DNA from: Persephonella sp. | GTDB lineage: Bacteria; Aquificota; Aquificia; Aquificales; Hydrogenothermaceae | Direction of reading: 5' to 3' | DNA: 9,633 nucleotides | NCBI GenBank assembly: GCA_027058925.1 | Contig: JALTAS010000158.1 | Coordinates: forward strand, 1 to 9,633 | Part shown: positions 1 to 7,028 of the stretch, in pieces | Numbering within the stretch: the stretch's first letter is position 1 | Layout: each line of letters starts with the position of its first letter | Made by a program: the position numbers and the translations under genes | Notes under the pieces: model-generated | Databases searched by the model: none | What the model was told of the DNA's origin: nothing | What the model saw: only the letters and a program-made list of their open reading frames with translations

Positions 1-81
1 GTATATCTTCTCAATTTTGTATTTTGGTGAGCAGGAGGTAAAGATTATAAGAGAAAAAAGAAAGAGCAATATACGGATCAT
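1..81 (-). CDS. Partial lipoprotein (N-terminal 27 residues)
   Basis: Reading leftwards from an ATG at 81-79, the open frame reaches the window edge without a stop and gives 27 residues. The start has the form of a lipoprotein signal: a short charged start (M-I-R), a hydrophobic stretch of Leu/Phe/Ile at residues 4-14, and a lipobox-like F-T-S-C with the cysteine at residue 17, followed by S-P-K. Lipidation at Cys17 and anchoring in the envelope are inferred. A purine-rich AGGGGG lies five bases before the ATG, and a good sigma-70-like promoter lies further upstream at 110-138. Nothing of the mature protein is visible, so its function cannot be named. Phe at the -3 position of the lipobox is less usual than Leu, but it is tolerated. 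The gene diverges from aat. Confidence 0.72.
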   Translation of the reverse strand, partial: MIRILLFLFSLIIFTSCSPKYKIEKIY

Positions 82-103
82 AATTCCCCCTGCAATTTTT
101 TTG

Positions 104-117
104 CCTATTATAATAGG
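104..117. promoter_or_regulatory. Palindromic shared -10 region between lipoprotein gene and aat
   Basis: CCTATTATAATAGG is a perfect 14-bp palindrome. Read on the plus strand it contains TATAAT (109-114), a consensus -10 placed about 35 bases before the aat ATG at 150. Read on the minus strand it contains the TATTAT used by the lipoprotein promoter. No good -35 is visible for the plus direction around 86-92, so the aat promoter is less certain than the opposing one. The palindrome could be a symmetric bidirectional promoter core, a repressor site, or both. Confidence 0.5.
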
Positions 118-138
118 TGTTGATCATTTATAAGTCAA
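110..138 (-). promoter_or_regulatory. Sigma-70-type promoter for the lipoprotein gene
   Basis: On the minus strand, TTGACT (138-133) is followed after exactly 17 bases by TATTAT (115-110). Each hexamer differs from consensus at one position. The predicted start site lies about 20 bases before the lipoprotein ATG at 81, leaving room for the AGGGGG ribosome site. The -10 element falls inside the palindrome at 104-117, which also carries a plus-strand TATAAT. Confidence 0.65.
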
Positions 139-141
139 AGG
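137..141 (+). promoter_or_regulatory. Ribosome binding site that decides the aat start
   Basis: AAAGG eight bases before the ATG at 150 supports that codon as the start. The longer frame, which opens at a GTG at 117, has no purine-rich site ahead of it and begins inside the palindromic -10 region. It is therefore unlikely to be translated. Confidence 0.5.
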
Positions 142-149
142 TTTTAGAG

Positions 150-836
150 ATGGTATGGCTTGATAAAGATATATGGTTTCCTGACCCTTATAACGCCCCT
201 CCAGATTTTCCCCTTGCATTTGGGGGAGACCTTTCAGCTGAAAGGCTTTTATTTGCTTACTCTCTGGGGATTTTTCCGTGGTATTCTGAGGGAGAACCGA
301 TCATGTGGTGGTCTCCTGATCCCAGAATGGTTTTATTTCCCCAAGATCTGAAGATTTCAAGAAGTCTCAAAAAGGTGCTGAAAAAATTTACAGTCAGTTT
401 TGACAGGGATTTTGAAGCGGTTATAAAAATGTGTTCGTCTGTTAAAAGAAAAGGACAGAAAGGGACATGGATAACCCCTGAGATGATTGATGCGTATATT
501 CGTCTTCACAGACTTAGTTATGCCCATAGCGTTGAGGTTTATCTTGATGGAAAACTTGTTGGAGGTCTTTATGGGGTGAGTATAGGAAGAACATTTTTTG
601 GAGAATCAATGTTCCATACAGTTTCAAATGCTTCAAAGGTTGGTTTTGTTTATCTTGTTGAAAGATTAAAAAGATGGAATTTTGATATGATTGATTGCCA
701 GCAGTCAACTCCACATATTGCCAGATTTGGTGCTGTAGATATAAGCAGAAAAAAGTTTCTTGATATACTCAAAAAATCAGTCAAAAAGCCCTCAATAGCT
801 GGAAACTGGGGAGAGATCATATCCTCAAATAAATGA
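150..836 (+). CDS. aat: Leucyl/phenylalanyl-tRNA--protein transferase (Aat)
   Basis: This cytoplasmic enzyme transfers Leu or Phe from aminoacyl-tRNA to proteins with N-terminal Arg or Lys, creating N-degrons that ClpS delivers to the Clp protease. From the ATG at 150 it is 228 residues, close to the E. coli length of 234. Family hallmarks are present in order: FPLAFGGDLS near residues 20-29, GIFPWY at 40-45, WWSPDPR at 53-59, a GTWITPEM segment, HSVEVY, GGLYGVSIG, GESMF at 151-155 and the IDCQ stretch near 181-184. No key segment is missing. The start was chosen for its ribosome site and for alignment with known N-termini; an upstream GTG at 117 would add 11 residues. Transcription probably begins at the TATAAT in the palindrome upstream. 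It lies 76 bases ahead of tkt on the same strand, so read-through into tkt is possible. Confidence 0.95.
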   Translation: MVWLDKDIWFPDPYNAPPDFPLAFGGDLSAERLLFAYSLGIFPWYSEGEPIMWWSPDPRMVLFPQDLKISRSLKKVLKKFTVSFDRDFEAVIKMCSSVKRKGQKGTWITPEMIDAYIRLHRLSYAHSVEVYLDGKLVGGLYGVSIGRTFFGESMFHTVSNASKVGFVYLVERLKRWNFDMIDCQQSTPHIARFGAVDISRKKFLDILKKSVKKPSIAGNWGEIISSNK

Positions 837-912
837 TAAATTTCATTTTATTAATCTGATCTGAAGGTTTAAAATAATTTCTTGAATAAAAATTTTTGAG
901 GTGGGAAATTAG

Positions 913-2904
913 ATGGAAAATATTGACTGGCTGTGTATCAATACAATACGGGTTTTATCACTTGATCAGATCCAGACAGCAAAGTCAGGACACCCGGGAA
1001 TGCCTTTAGGTGCGTCTCCTATGGCTTATGTTCTGTGGGATAAATTTTTGAGACACAACCCTAAAAATCCGAACTGGTTTAACAGGGACAGATTTATTCT
1101 TTCTGCAGGACATGCTTCTGCTATGCTTTACTCACTTCTTCACCTTTACGGTTATGATCTTTCCCTTGAAGAGCTAAAAAGGTTCAGACAGTGGGGAAGT
1201 AAGACACCCGGTCATCCTGAATACAGGCACACTCCCGGAGTTGAAGCAACAACAGGACCGTTAGGTCAGGGTTTTGGTATGGGTGTTGGAATGGCAATTG
1301 CAGAATGTTTCCTTTCAAACTACTTTAACAGAGATGGATTTAATATAGTTGATCACTACACTTATGCTATAGTTTCTGACGGAGATCTTATGGAAGGGAT
1401 CTCATCTGAGGCTGCTGCCCTTGCAGGCAGGCTGAAGCTTGGCAAACTTATCTACCTTTATGATGATAACCGCATAACAATAGATGGTCCAACAGATATA
1501 ACTTGGACTGAGGATATAGAGCTCAGGTTTAAAGCTCACGGCTGGCATGTGATAACAGTTCCTGATGGTGAGGATCTTGATGCTATATATGGAGCGATAA
1601 AGGCCGCCCAGGATGAAAAAGAAAAACCATCATTAATAAGGATAAGAACACATATAGGGTGGCATTCACCAAAACAGGATAATCCTGCCGTTCATGGAGC
1701 TCCTTTATCAGAAGAAGAAGCACGGGAAACTAAAAAAGCTCTTGGATTTCCTGAAGATAAGATGTTCTACATACCTGAAGAAGCCCTCAACCATTTCAGA
1801 AAGGCTGTAGAGAGAGGGATAACGCTTGAAAAAAACTGGAATGATCTCTTTGATGAATACAAAAAAAAGTATCCTGAACTTGCAGAGGAGTTTGAAAGGT
1901 TTGTAAAAGGAGAACTTCCAGAAGATTGGGATAAAGAGCTTCCTGTTTATACAGACACATCAAAAAAGATAGCAACAAGATCAGCATCTGGAGAGACACT
2001 TAACGTCCTTGCAGATAAAGTGCCAAACCTTATAGGTGGTTCTGCTGACCTTGCCCACTCAAATAAAGTTTTCCTTAAAGGAAAAGGTGAATTTTACTGT
2101 GATACACCTTCAGGAAGAAATATCCATTTTGGAATAAGAGAGCATGCTATGGGTTCTGCAGTAAACGGAATGGCTCTTCACGGTGGGATTATACCATTTG
2201 GTGCCACATTTTTTGTATTTTCTGATTATATGAGGGCATCTGTAAGGCTTGCTGCCCTTATGGGCATACACTCAACATTCGTCTATACACACGACAGCAT
2301 CGGTGTAGGTGAGGATGGTCCAACACACCAGCCTGTTGAACATCTTATGAGCTTCAGGGTAATGCCTGATCTGATCGTTATAAGACCTGCAGATGCAAAT
2401 GAAACTGTTGAGGCCTGGAAGATAGCTCTAAGGGAGAAAAAGCCTGTTCTACTTGTTTTAACAAGGCAGAATGTTCCTGTACTTGATCCTGAGAAGTATC
2501 CAATATCAGAAGGTGTTCAGAAAGGTGCCTACATACTTGAAGATGCTGAAAATCCTGATCTTATTTTGATAGGAACAGGTTCTGAGGTTCATGTATGCCT
2601 TGGGGCTAAAGATATACTTGAGAAAGAAGGAGTTAAGGTAAGAGTTGTCTCTATGCCGTCATGGGAGCTTTTCTTCAGACAGCCTGATGATTATAAAAAG
2701 GAAGTTCTTCCTGAGGATCTACCAAAGGTTGCCGTTGAAGCTGGTTCATCTCTGGGATGGAAAGAGATAGTAGGTGATAGAGGCGTTGTTATAGGTATGG
2801 AAGGTTTTGGTGCTTCAGCTCCGGGAGGCGAGCTTATGGAAAGGTTTGGCTTCACTCCTGAAAATGTCGCTCAGAAAGCAAAAAAACTTCTTGTTTCCAG
2901 ATAG
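913..2904 (+). CDS. tkt: Transketolase
   Basis: This thiamine-diphosphate enzyme moves two-carbon ketol units between sugar phosphates in the non-oxidative pentose phosphate (and Calvin) pathways. The 663-residue protein is full length (E. coli TktA is also 663). The N-terminal pyrophosphate domain shows SGHPGMPLG with His27, AGHAS with His67, and the ThDP/metal segment SDGDLMEG followed by [10 protein letters not shown]. Family members often read GHGS and GDG at these places; the variants here are known and do not suggest loss of activity. The pyrimidine domain shows FGIREHAMG with the catalytic Glu at 410 and [16 protein letters not shown] with His at 460. The C-terminal domain ends in a normal [14 protein letters not shown] segment. 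GAGGTGGG eight bases before the ATG is a good ribosome site. No convincing separate promoter was found in the 76 bases after aat. A hairpin directly follows the stop, but its T-run suits the opposite strand. Confidence 0.97.
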   Translation: MENIDWLCINTIRVLSLDQIQTAKSGHPGMPLGASPMAYVLWDKFLRHNPKNPNWFNRDRFILSAGHASAMLYSLLHLYGYDLSLEELKRFRQWGSKTPGHPEYRHTPGVEATTGPLGQGFGMGVGMAIAECFLSNYFNRDGFNIVDHYTYAIVSDGDLMEGISSEAAALAGRLKLGKLIYLYDDNRITIDGPTDITWTEDIELRFKAHGWHVITVPDGEDLDAIYGAIKAAQDEKEKPSLIRIRTHIGWHSPKQDNPAVHGAPLSEEEARETKKALGFPEDKMFYIPEEALNHFRKAVERGITLEKNWNDLFDEYKKKYPELAEEFERFVKGELPEDWDKELPVYTDTSKKIATRSASGETLNVLADKVPNLIGGSADLAHSNKVFLKGKGEFYCDTPSGRNIHFGIREHAMGSAVNGMALHGGIIPFGATFFVFSDYMRASVRLAALMGIHSTFVYTHDSIGVGEDGPTHQPVEHLMSFRVMPDLIVIRPADANETVEAWKIALREKKPVLLVLTRQNVPVLDPEKYPISEGVQKGAYILEDAENPDLILIGTGSEVHVCLGAKDILEKEGVKVRVVSMPSWELFFRQPDDYKKEVLPEDLPKVAVEAGSSLGWKEIVGDRGVVIGMEGFGASAPGGELMERFGFTPENVAQKAKKLLVSR

Positions 2905-2924
2905 AAAAAAGGGGGTTTTCCCCT
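2905..2924 (-). terminator. Rho-independent terminator for the DUF481 gene
   Basis: On the minus strand AGGGG-AAAAC-CCCCT forms a 5-bp, G/C-rich stem with a 5-base loop (2924-2910), followed directly by six T residues (2910-2905). It overlaps the stop codon of the DUF481 gene and fills the 18-base gap to the tkt stop. Read on the plus strand the same hairpin is followed by AAAA rather than T residues, so it would be a poor terminator for tkt unless the upstream A-run pairs differently. Confidence 0.65.
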
Positions 2925-3645
2925 AAAAGTCAACAATCAGTGATGTTAGAAAGGTTGTGTCTGTCTTTTTTATATCAGGTGATGGAGGTTTGTTCTGGTA
3001 AGCCACTTTGTAGCCTATGCCCATTGAAAAATGTGCGTTTATTTTAACAGCAATAGAAGAATCAGACTTTATAAAAAAAACATTCGTGTCCTCTAAATTT
3101 GTGTCGTATCTGAGAAGCTGTTTAAATGTAAGATTTTCTCTTATCTTCCATTTATAATCAAACTCAGCAGATCCGGTAGTGTAATCCTTGTTCTTGCCGT
3201 CTTTATAATCTGAGAATGTGTAACCTAAAGAAACAAGCCCTTTAAGGGTATGTTTTTCAGTCTTGACTATGTCATAACCTAAACCTGCAGACCATATTGT
3301 TTTATAGTTGTAGCCTGAGAACTTATCCTTAAGATAATCAGCCTGAACAAATCCAAACAGTCTTTCATTCAGCAGTCTTTCCCATCTACCTAACAGATAA
3401 AGCTTGTTTGTGTTTTCTTTGTTGTCTGTTTTTCCGTATAAAAACTCACCCTTTCCAAGCAGTCTGTTCACAGTTTTTTTCCAGTTTGTTTCTATTTTTG
3501 TGGCAAATGTCTCTGTATCAGAATTTCCTGATGTTTTAACATAAGAAAGCTCTCCATGTGTTTTCCATTCTGCTTTTTCTTCCTGTGCGAAAGAGTTTGA
3601 TACTGCAAGAACTGTCAGACCGTACACAAAAAGCTTTTTTTTCAT
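2923..3645 (-). CDS. DUF481-family outer-membrane beta-barrel protein
   Basis: The 240-residue product starts with a clear Sec signal peptide: MKKK, a hydrophobic core, and S-F-A ending at residue 20, before QEE. The mature part alternates hydrophobic and polar residues in strand-like blocks rich in Tyr, Trp and Lys, and it ends in V-D-F, the aromatic C-terminus expected of outer-membrane barrels inserted by the Bam machinery. GELSYVKTSGNSDTET (31-46) matches the opening of DUF481 (YdiY-like) proteins, some of which are described as salt-induced; the actual role of the family is not settled. A strong AGGAGGAG precedes the ATG by a few bases. The gene begins 30 bases after the mscS stop on the same strand, so the two are probably co-transcribed, with a possible extra -10 in the gap. 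The barrel assignment is firm; the physiological role is not. Confidence 0.85.
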   Translation of the reverse strand: MKKKLFVYGLTVLAVSNSFAQEEKAEWKTHGELSYVKTSGNSDTETFATKIETNWKKTVNRLLGKGEFLYGKTDNKENTNKLYLLGRWERLLNERLFGFVQADYLKDKFSGYNYKTIWSAGLGYDIVKTEKHTLKGLVSLGYTFSDYKDGKNKDYTTGSAEFDYKWKIRENLTFKQLLRYDTNLEDTNVFFIKSDSSIAVKINAHFSMGIGYKVAYQNKPPSPDIKKTDTTFLTSLIVDF

Positions 3646-3667
3646 AACTCCTCCTATTTATTGTTTT

Positions 3668-3673
3668 ATTATA
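3668..3673 (-). promoter_or_regulatory. Possible -10 element before the DUF481 gene
   Basis: TATAAT on the minus strand lies 22 bases before the DUF481 ATG, just past the mscS stop codon. No recognisable -35 lies 16-18 bases upstream, where the sequence is the end of mscS. It may be a weak internal promoter that lets the barrel be made apart from MscS, or simply A/T-rich spacer. Confidence 0.3.
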
Positions 3674-3675
3674 TT

Positions 3676-4485
3676 TTAAGACTCTTTTTTAAGGTGAATA
3701 TCCATCTGGGGATATGGTATTGAGATCCCTACTTCATCAAATCTTGTTTTTATCTTCTCAAGAAGATCAAAGTATGTAGGCCAGTAATCTGAGGATCTGA
3801 CCCATGGACGCACAACAAAATTCACGCTACTGTCTGCAAGTTCAGAAACAGCAACAGTTGGCTGGGGATCTTTCAAAATCCTTTCATTATCATTAAGAAT
3901 ATCCCACAGCTCTTTTTTTACTTTCTGAAAATCATCCTCATAGCTAACGCCAATAACAAGATCAATCCTTCTTGTGTCTTTTGCAGAGTAGTTTGTGATG
4001 CTTCCTCCTATTATGGAAGAATTCGGCAGATATATCAGTCTATTGTCCCCGGTTTTCATCTTTGTGTTAAAAATTCCTATCTCCTCAACGACGCCGGAAA
4101 CACCTCCTGCTTCTATGAAATGTCCAACTTCAAAAGGCCTGAACATCAGTATTAATGCCCCTGCACCAAAATTTGAAAGCTGATCTTTAAGGGCAAAACC
4201 TACAGCCAGAGTAATCGCACCTAATATGGCAACAAAAGAGGATGTTTCCACCCCCAGTGTGCCTAATGCTGCAACAACAACGAGTATAATCAGCCCAACA
4301 TATACAAGGTCTCCAAGGAATTTTGATAATGTGATGTCCCATTTCCTTGATTCCATAAATCTTCTTGTGAGATTTGTCAGCTTAACAGCGATAAATCTAC
4401 CTACTATAAGAACAACAACAGCACCGATCAGTCTGATCCCATAATCAACAGCATAGTCATACAGTACACTGATAGTTTCACCCAT
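3676..4485 (-). CDS. mscS: Small-conductance mechanosensitive channel MscS
   Basis: MscS is an inner-membrane heptameric channel that opens under membrane tension and releases solutes after osmotic downshock. From the ATG at 4485 the protein has 269 residues (E. coli MscS has 286). TM1 lies near residues 15-36, TM2 near 58-77, and the pore-lining TM3 near 83-117 with the Gly/Ala-rich pattern ILGAITLAVGFALKDQLSNF. The beta domain follows with MFRPFEVGHFIE, GGVSGVVEEIGIFNT and YLPNSSIIGGSITNYS. The C-terminal alpha/beta domain ends with the family signature GISIPYPQMDIH. The frame stays open 33 codons further upstream, but that extension has no ribosome site and crosses the promoter; AGGGGAGGGG just before 4485 fixes the start. 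A promoter lies at 4534-4560. The downstream DUF481 barrel is probably in the same transcript. The gene diverges from the TonB-dependent receptor. Confidence 0.95.
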   Translation of the reverse strand: MGETISVLYDYAVDYGIRLIGAVVVLIVGRFIAVKLTNLTRRFMESRKWDITLSKFLGDLVYVGLIILVVVAALGTLGVETSSFVAILGAITLAVGFALKDQLSNFGAGALILMFRPFEVGHFIEAGGVSGVVEEIGIFNTKMKTGDNRLIYLPNSSIIGGSITNYSAKDTRRIDLVIGVSYEDDFQKVKKELWDILNDNERILKDPQPTVAVSELADSSVNFVVRPWVRSSDYWPTYFDLLEKIKTRFDEVGISIPYPQMDIHLKKES

Positions 4486-4488
4486 TGT

Positions 4489-4498
4489 CCCCTCCCCT
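4489..4498 (-). promoter_or_regulatory. Ribosome binding site that decides the mscS start
   Basis: AGGGGAGGGG on the minus strand ends three bases before the ATG at 4485-4483. This marks the internal ATG as the start, rather than the upstream one at 4584, which would place 33 extra non-MscS-like residues on the protein. Confidence 0.75.
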
Positions 4499-4533
4499 AT
4501 TATTAGATGATTATTAACTTGTCTTTTCAAAAG

Positions 4534-4560
4534 CTTATATCCACAGAAGGATTTTGTCAA
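4534..4560 (-). promoter_or_regulatory. Probable mscS promoter
   Basis: On the minus strand a perfect TTGACA (4560-4555) is followed after 15 bases by TATAAG (4539-4534), about 49 bases before the mscS ATG. The spacer is short compared with the usual 16-18, so the promoter may be weak or may need an activator. It lies between mscS and the inverted repeat at 4578-4596. Confidence 0.5.
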
Positions 4561-4570
4561 ACAAAAGTTG

Positions 4571-4576
4571 TATAAT
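4571..4576 (+). promoter_or_regulatory. -10 element of the TonB-dependent receptor gene
   Basis: A consensus TATAAT on the plus strand lies 40 bases before the receptor ATG at 4617. The matching -35 zone (about 4547-4554) holds no good hexamer; TTGTCA at 4554-4559 is too close. A weak -35 is common for genes under repressor or activator control, and the inverted repeat beginning one base downstream would cover the predicted start site. Confidence 0.5.
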
Positions 4577-4577
4577 A

Positions 4578-4596
4578 AATGCAAAATATTTGCATT
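4578..4596. promoter_or_regulatory. Candidate operator: 8-bp inverted repeat over the receptor start site
   Basis: AATGCAAA-ATA-TTTGCATT is a perfect inverted repeat with 8-bp arms and a 3-bp centre (19 bp in all). It begins just after the receptor -10 and ends seven bases before its Shine-Dalgarno sequence. Its size and position fit a dimeric repressor that blocks initiation, as Fur-family and similar metal regulators do at TonB-receptor genes. The sequence is not the E. coli Fur consensus, so the regulator cannot be named. A tandem GCATTA GCATTA (4592-4603) partly overlaps it. Confidence 0.5.
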
Positions 4597-4602
4597 AGCA
4601 TT

Positions 4603-4610
4603 AAGGAGGT
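4603..4610 (+). promoter_or_regulatory. Strong Shine-Dalgarno of the receptor gene
   Basis: AAGGAGGT is a full match to the anti-Shine-Dalgarno core and sits six bases before the ATG at 4617. It predicts high translation once the gene is transcribed and fixes the start codon. Confidence 0.8.
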
Positions 4611-4616
4611 TAGGGT

Positions 4617-6446
4617 ATGAAAAATGTTTTACTTTCTGCTCTTCTCGTTATACCTGCTTTTGGATACAGTCTTGAAGGTATTTCCATTGAGTCTGGATAT
4701 GGAACACAGTCTGAGATATCAAAGGTAACATCCCCATCTGATATTGTGACAAATGAAGAGGTCGATGAAAAACACCCATTTGACATAAAGGATATTATTT
4801 TTAACAGGAATGGTTTTTATTATTCATCAACAGGTGGATTTGGTCAGACAGTATCCCTTTATCTGTGGGGAACAGACCCAAAAAGAACAGTTATGTTTAT
4901 TGACGGAATAAGAATAAATGATTTTACAACCCCTAACATATCACCTGCCTATGAGCTTCTGCTTCTTGATGATATCCAGCAGATTGAGGTGATAAAAGGG
5001 GTGCAGTCTGGCGTCTGGGGAGCTGATGCTGTCGGGGGTGTTATTAATCTGGTTACAGAAAAACCAGTGGAAGGTTTCCATATCAAACTGAAGGGTCTTG
5101 TAGGAGATTACAACACTAAAAAGGCAGGTTTTACTATATCATTTGCAAATGAAAAAATAGATATGCTTCTTGGGTACCACTGGCTTAAAACATCAGGGTT
5201 TTCTGCTGCAGAGCCTAAAAAATCAGATCCAGATTATGGAAAAAGATGGGATGAATTAGGCTGGGAAAGAGATCCTTACAGGAACGATACTCTAAATTTT
5301 AAGATGGGCTGGAATATCACACAAAATGACAGATTTGAGACAGTCATAAAAAGCATTGATGCTGTTATACATTATGATGCTGCAGCAGGTGTTGATGCTG
5401 AAGATTACGATAATCCTTTTGGCTGGGGCGTTTCACAGTACTTTAACCATTACTCACAGAGATTTTACAAGCTCCAATACGACAAAAAGATAAAAAACAA
5501 CAAAATAACAGCATTTTTTTCAAAATCTGAGTTTAAAAGATCCCAGTATAACGGTTATGAAGGAAAATACACAGAATACAGCCTGAAAGACAGGTTTGAC
5601 TATTCAGCAGGTTTTGTTAATTTTGGTTTTTCAAGGCAGGATTTTGTTCAGAATACATCAGGTGGAACGGTTTTGAACAGGAGATACCACAACAACGGGT
5701 ATTTTTTCACAAATGTTTATACTGTAAAAAATATTGTCCTTTCCCAGTCTATCAGACATGACAGCTACTCCTCATTCAAAGACAAAACAACATGGAAGTT
5801 AGGAGGAAAGTTTTTTGTTAAAAAAGATATTTTCGTTTTTACAAACTGGGGGACAGGATACAACATACCTACTATTGATCAGCTTTACAACCCATGGTGG
5901 GGCAATCAGAGTCTGAAACCTGAAAACTCAAGACAGTGGGATATCGGGACAGGGTTTAAGGGGTTTAATATTACTTATTTTAGATATTCATTCAGGGATA
6001 AAATAGATTACGACTTTTTGACAGGAAGGTATGTAAACCTGACAGGCAAAACAAAGATAAAAGGCATTGATGCATCTTACTCAAAATTTATACCTTCAGT
6101 AAAAAGCTACATAAGAATTAATTATACCTATCTTGACAGCGAGGATCCCCAGGGAAAAAAGCTTCCAAGAAGAGCCCTGAACCAGTTAGGATTTGATTTT
6201 ATATGGTATCCAGATGAGATGGTTAATATAGGTTTTTCAGGTGTTTATGTTGGGAAAAGAAAGGATACTAACAACGCCCAGACAGGTTACTACACTGTGA
6301 TAAACAGTTTTGCAAACTTCAGTATTAATAAAAACCTCCTTGCTTATGTTAAGATAAACAACATTACAGATAAGTATTACCAGACTGTTAACGGTTATGC
6401 CACTGAAGGCAGGAGTTTATACGCAGGAATGCAGATTAAATGGTGA
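4617..6446 (+). CDS. TonB-dependent outer-membrane receptor (BtuB/siderophore-receptor type)
   Basis: The 609-residue protein is a ligand-gated outer-membrane transporter powered by TonB-ExbBD. A signal peptide (MKN, Leu/Ala core, then P-A-F-G-Y-S) covers about residues 1-18. LEGISIESG just after it may serve as the TonB box. The plug domain lies near residues 38-150: it has TVMFIDGIRIND, the IQQIEVIKGVQSGVWGADAV motif and GGVINLVTEKP, all standard for the family. The rest alternates in beta-barrel fashion with many aromatic residues, includes NITDKYYQ near the end, and closes with an aromatic terminus (I-K-W). The length is like BtuB (about 600) and shorter than many siderophore receptors. 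No residue pattern reveals the substrate; vitamin B12, a metal chelate or another small ligand remain possible. The six-helix gene follows after three bases, and a candidate operator covers its start site. Confidence 0.93.
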   Translation: MKNVLLSALLVIPAFGYSLEGISIESGYGTQSEISKVTSPSDIVTNEEVDEKHPFDIKDIIFNRNGFYYSSTGGFGQTVSLYLWGTDPKRTVMFIDGIRINDFTTPNISPAYELLLLDDIQQIEVIKGVQSGVWGADAVGGVINLVTEKPVEGFHIKLKGLVGDYNTKKAGFTISFANEKIDMLLGYHWLKTSGFSAAEPKKSDPDYGKRWDELGWERDPYRNDTLNFKMGWNITQNDRFETVIKSIDAVIHYDAAAGVDAEDYDNPFGWGVSQYFNHYSQRFYKLQYDKKIKNNKITAFFSKSEFKRSQYNGYEGKYTEYSLKDRFDYSAGFVNFGFSRQDFVQNTSGGTVLNRRYHNNGYFFTNVYTVKNIVLSQSIRHDSYSSFKDKTTWKLGGKFFVKKDIFVFTNWGTGYNIPTIDQLYNPWWGNQSLKPENSRQWDIGTGFKGFNITYFRYSFRDKIDYDFLTGRYVNLTGKTKIKGIDASYSKFIPSVKSYIRINYTYLDSEDPQGKKLPRRALNQLGFDFIWYPDEMVNIGFSGVYVGKRKDTNNAQTGYYTVINSFANFSINKNLLAYVKINNITDKYYQTVNGYATEGRSLYAGMQIKW

Positions 6447-6449
6447 TAG

Positions 6450-7028
6450 ATGAGGATAACCCGCTTATATCCAAGGAGATATTTCTGGTACAAATTTTTT
6501 AATTCTCTTTTTACAGGGTTGTCTATAGGCTCGATATTTACAATATATGCTCCTTTAAAACCTTCCATTTATTCTGTGGGGGGTGTTCTTCTTGCTATCG
6601 GAATGCTTATAGTGGCAAAGTTTTATGAAAGACTTATGACCCTCAGGATATTTTTTTTTATAGCCCTTTTCGTTGAGCTTGTTATTCTTGTTTTGGTTTC
6701 TTACTTTCTTATCAGACCTTATACATACTCAACAGCCCTTTTTGTTTATGCAGGATACCAGCTTACATTTGTTTTTGGCTCGTATCTTGTTAGAACTGAA
6801 ACCATTTTTCTGAGAAAAAAGAGACTTTTATCCCTTGTTGATATGTACAAGCAGGCTGGTTATCTTCTTGGGCTTGTTGTGTCCTTCATTTTTTACAGAA
6901 GTATTGATATATTTTTTATGATAAAGGCAAATCAGGAGAAGGTTTATGACATCCATTTTGTTCTTCTTGTGGTAGAAGTTCTGATAATTGTTCTTCTTGT
7001 TAGATCATTCAGGATAAGAACAGATTAG
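6450..7028 (+). CDS. Six-helix membrane protein resembling the N-terminal half of an MFS transporter
   Basis: The 192-residue product has six predicted membrane helices, near residues 16-36, 40-59, 66-88, 94-114, 133-157 and 168-186, after a basic start (RRYFWYK). The layout resembles the N-terminal half of a major facilitator: a short charged loop KFYERLMTLR between helices 2 and 3, and, after helix 4, a cytoplasmic stretch with RTE (115-117), R125, D131 and QAGYLLG (135-141), where MFS proteins have similar spacing. A normal MFS protein has twelve helices. The frame ends at a proper stop, and the opposite-strand nnr gene occupies the following DNA, so no second half is encoded here. The start lies three bases after the receptor stop with only a weak GGTG site, which implies translational coupling. 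A role in moving the receptor's ligand across the inner membrane, perhaps as a dimer, is inferred. The homology call is by eye. Confidence 0.7.
   Translation: MRITRLYPRRYFWYKFFNSLFTGLSIGSIFTIYAPLKPSIYSVGGVLLAIGMLIVAKFYERLMTLRIFFFIALFVELVILVLVSYFLIRPYTYSTALFVYAGYQLTFVFGSYLVRTETIFLRKKRLLSLVDMYKQAGYLLGLVVSFIFYRSIDIFFMIKANQEKVYDIHFVLLVVEVLIIVLLVRSFRIRTD

Noticed and set aside
117..149. Upstream GTG start extending Aat by 11 residues
   Set aside because: It has no ribosome site, overlaps the palindromic -10 region, and adds residues not seen in the family; the ATG at 150 has AAAGG ahead of it.
829..853. A/T-rich imperfect hairpin over the aat stop codon as a terminator
   Set aside because: The arms are almost only A-T pairs with a bulge and there is no clear T-run after the stem; too weak to call.
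837..912. Separate promoter for tkt
   Set aside because: The best pairing found (TTTATT, 17 bases, TAAAAT) matches the -35 consensus at only half its positions, in A/T-rich DNA where such matches are expected by chance.
1060..1500. Variant SDG in place of GDG and GHAS in place of GHGS in transketolase as signs of lost activity
   Set aside because: These variants occur in ordinary transketolases, and the catalytic His and Glu residues are all present.
4537..4545. DnaA-box-like ATATCCACA in the mscS upstream region
   Set aside because: It is a single 8-of-9 match with no cluster of further boxes and no origin-type genes nearby.
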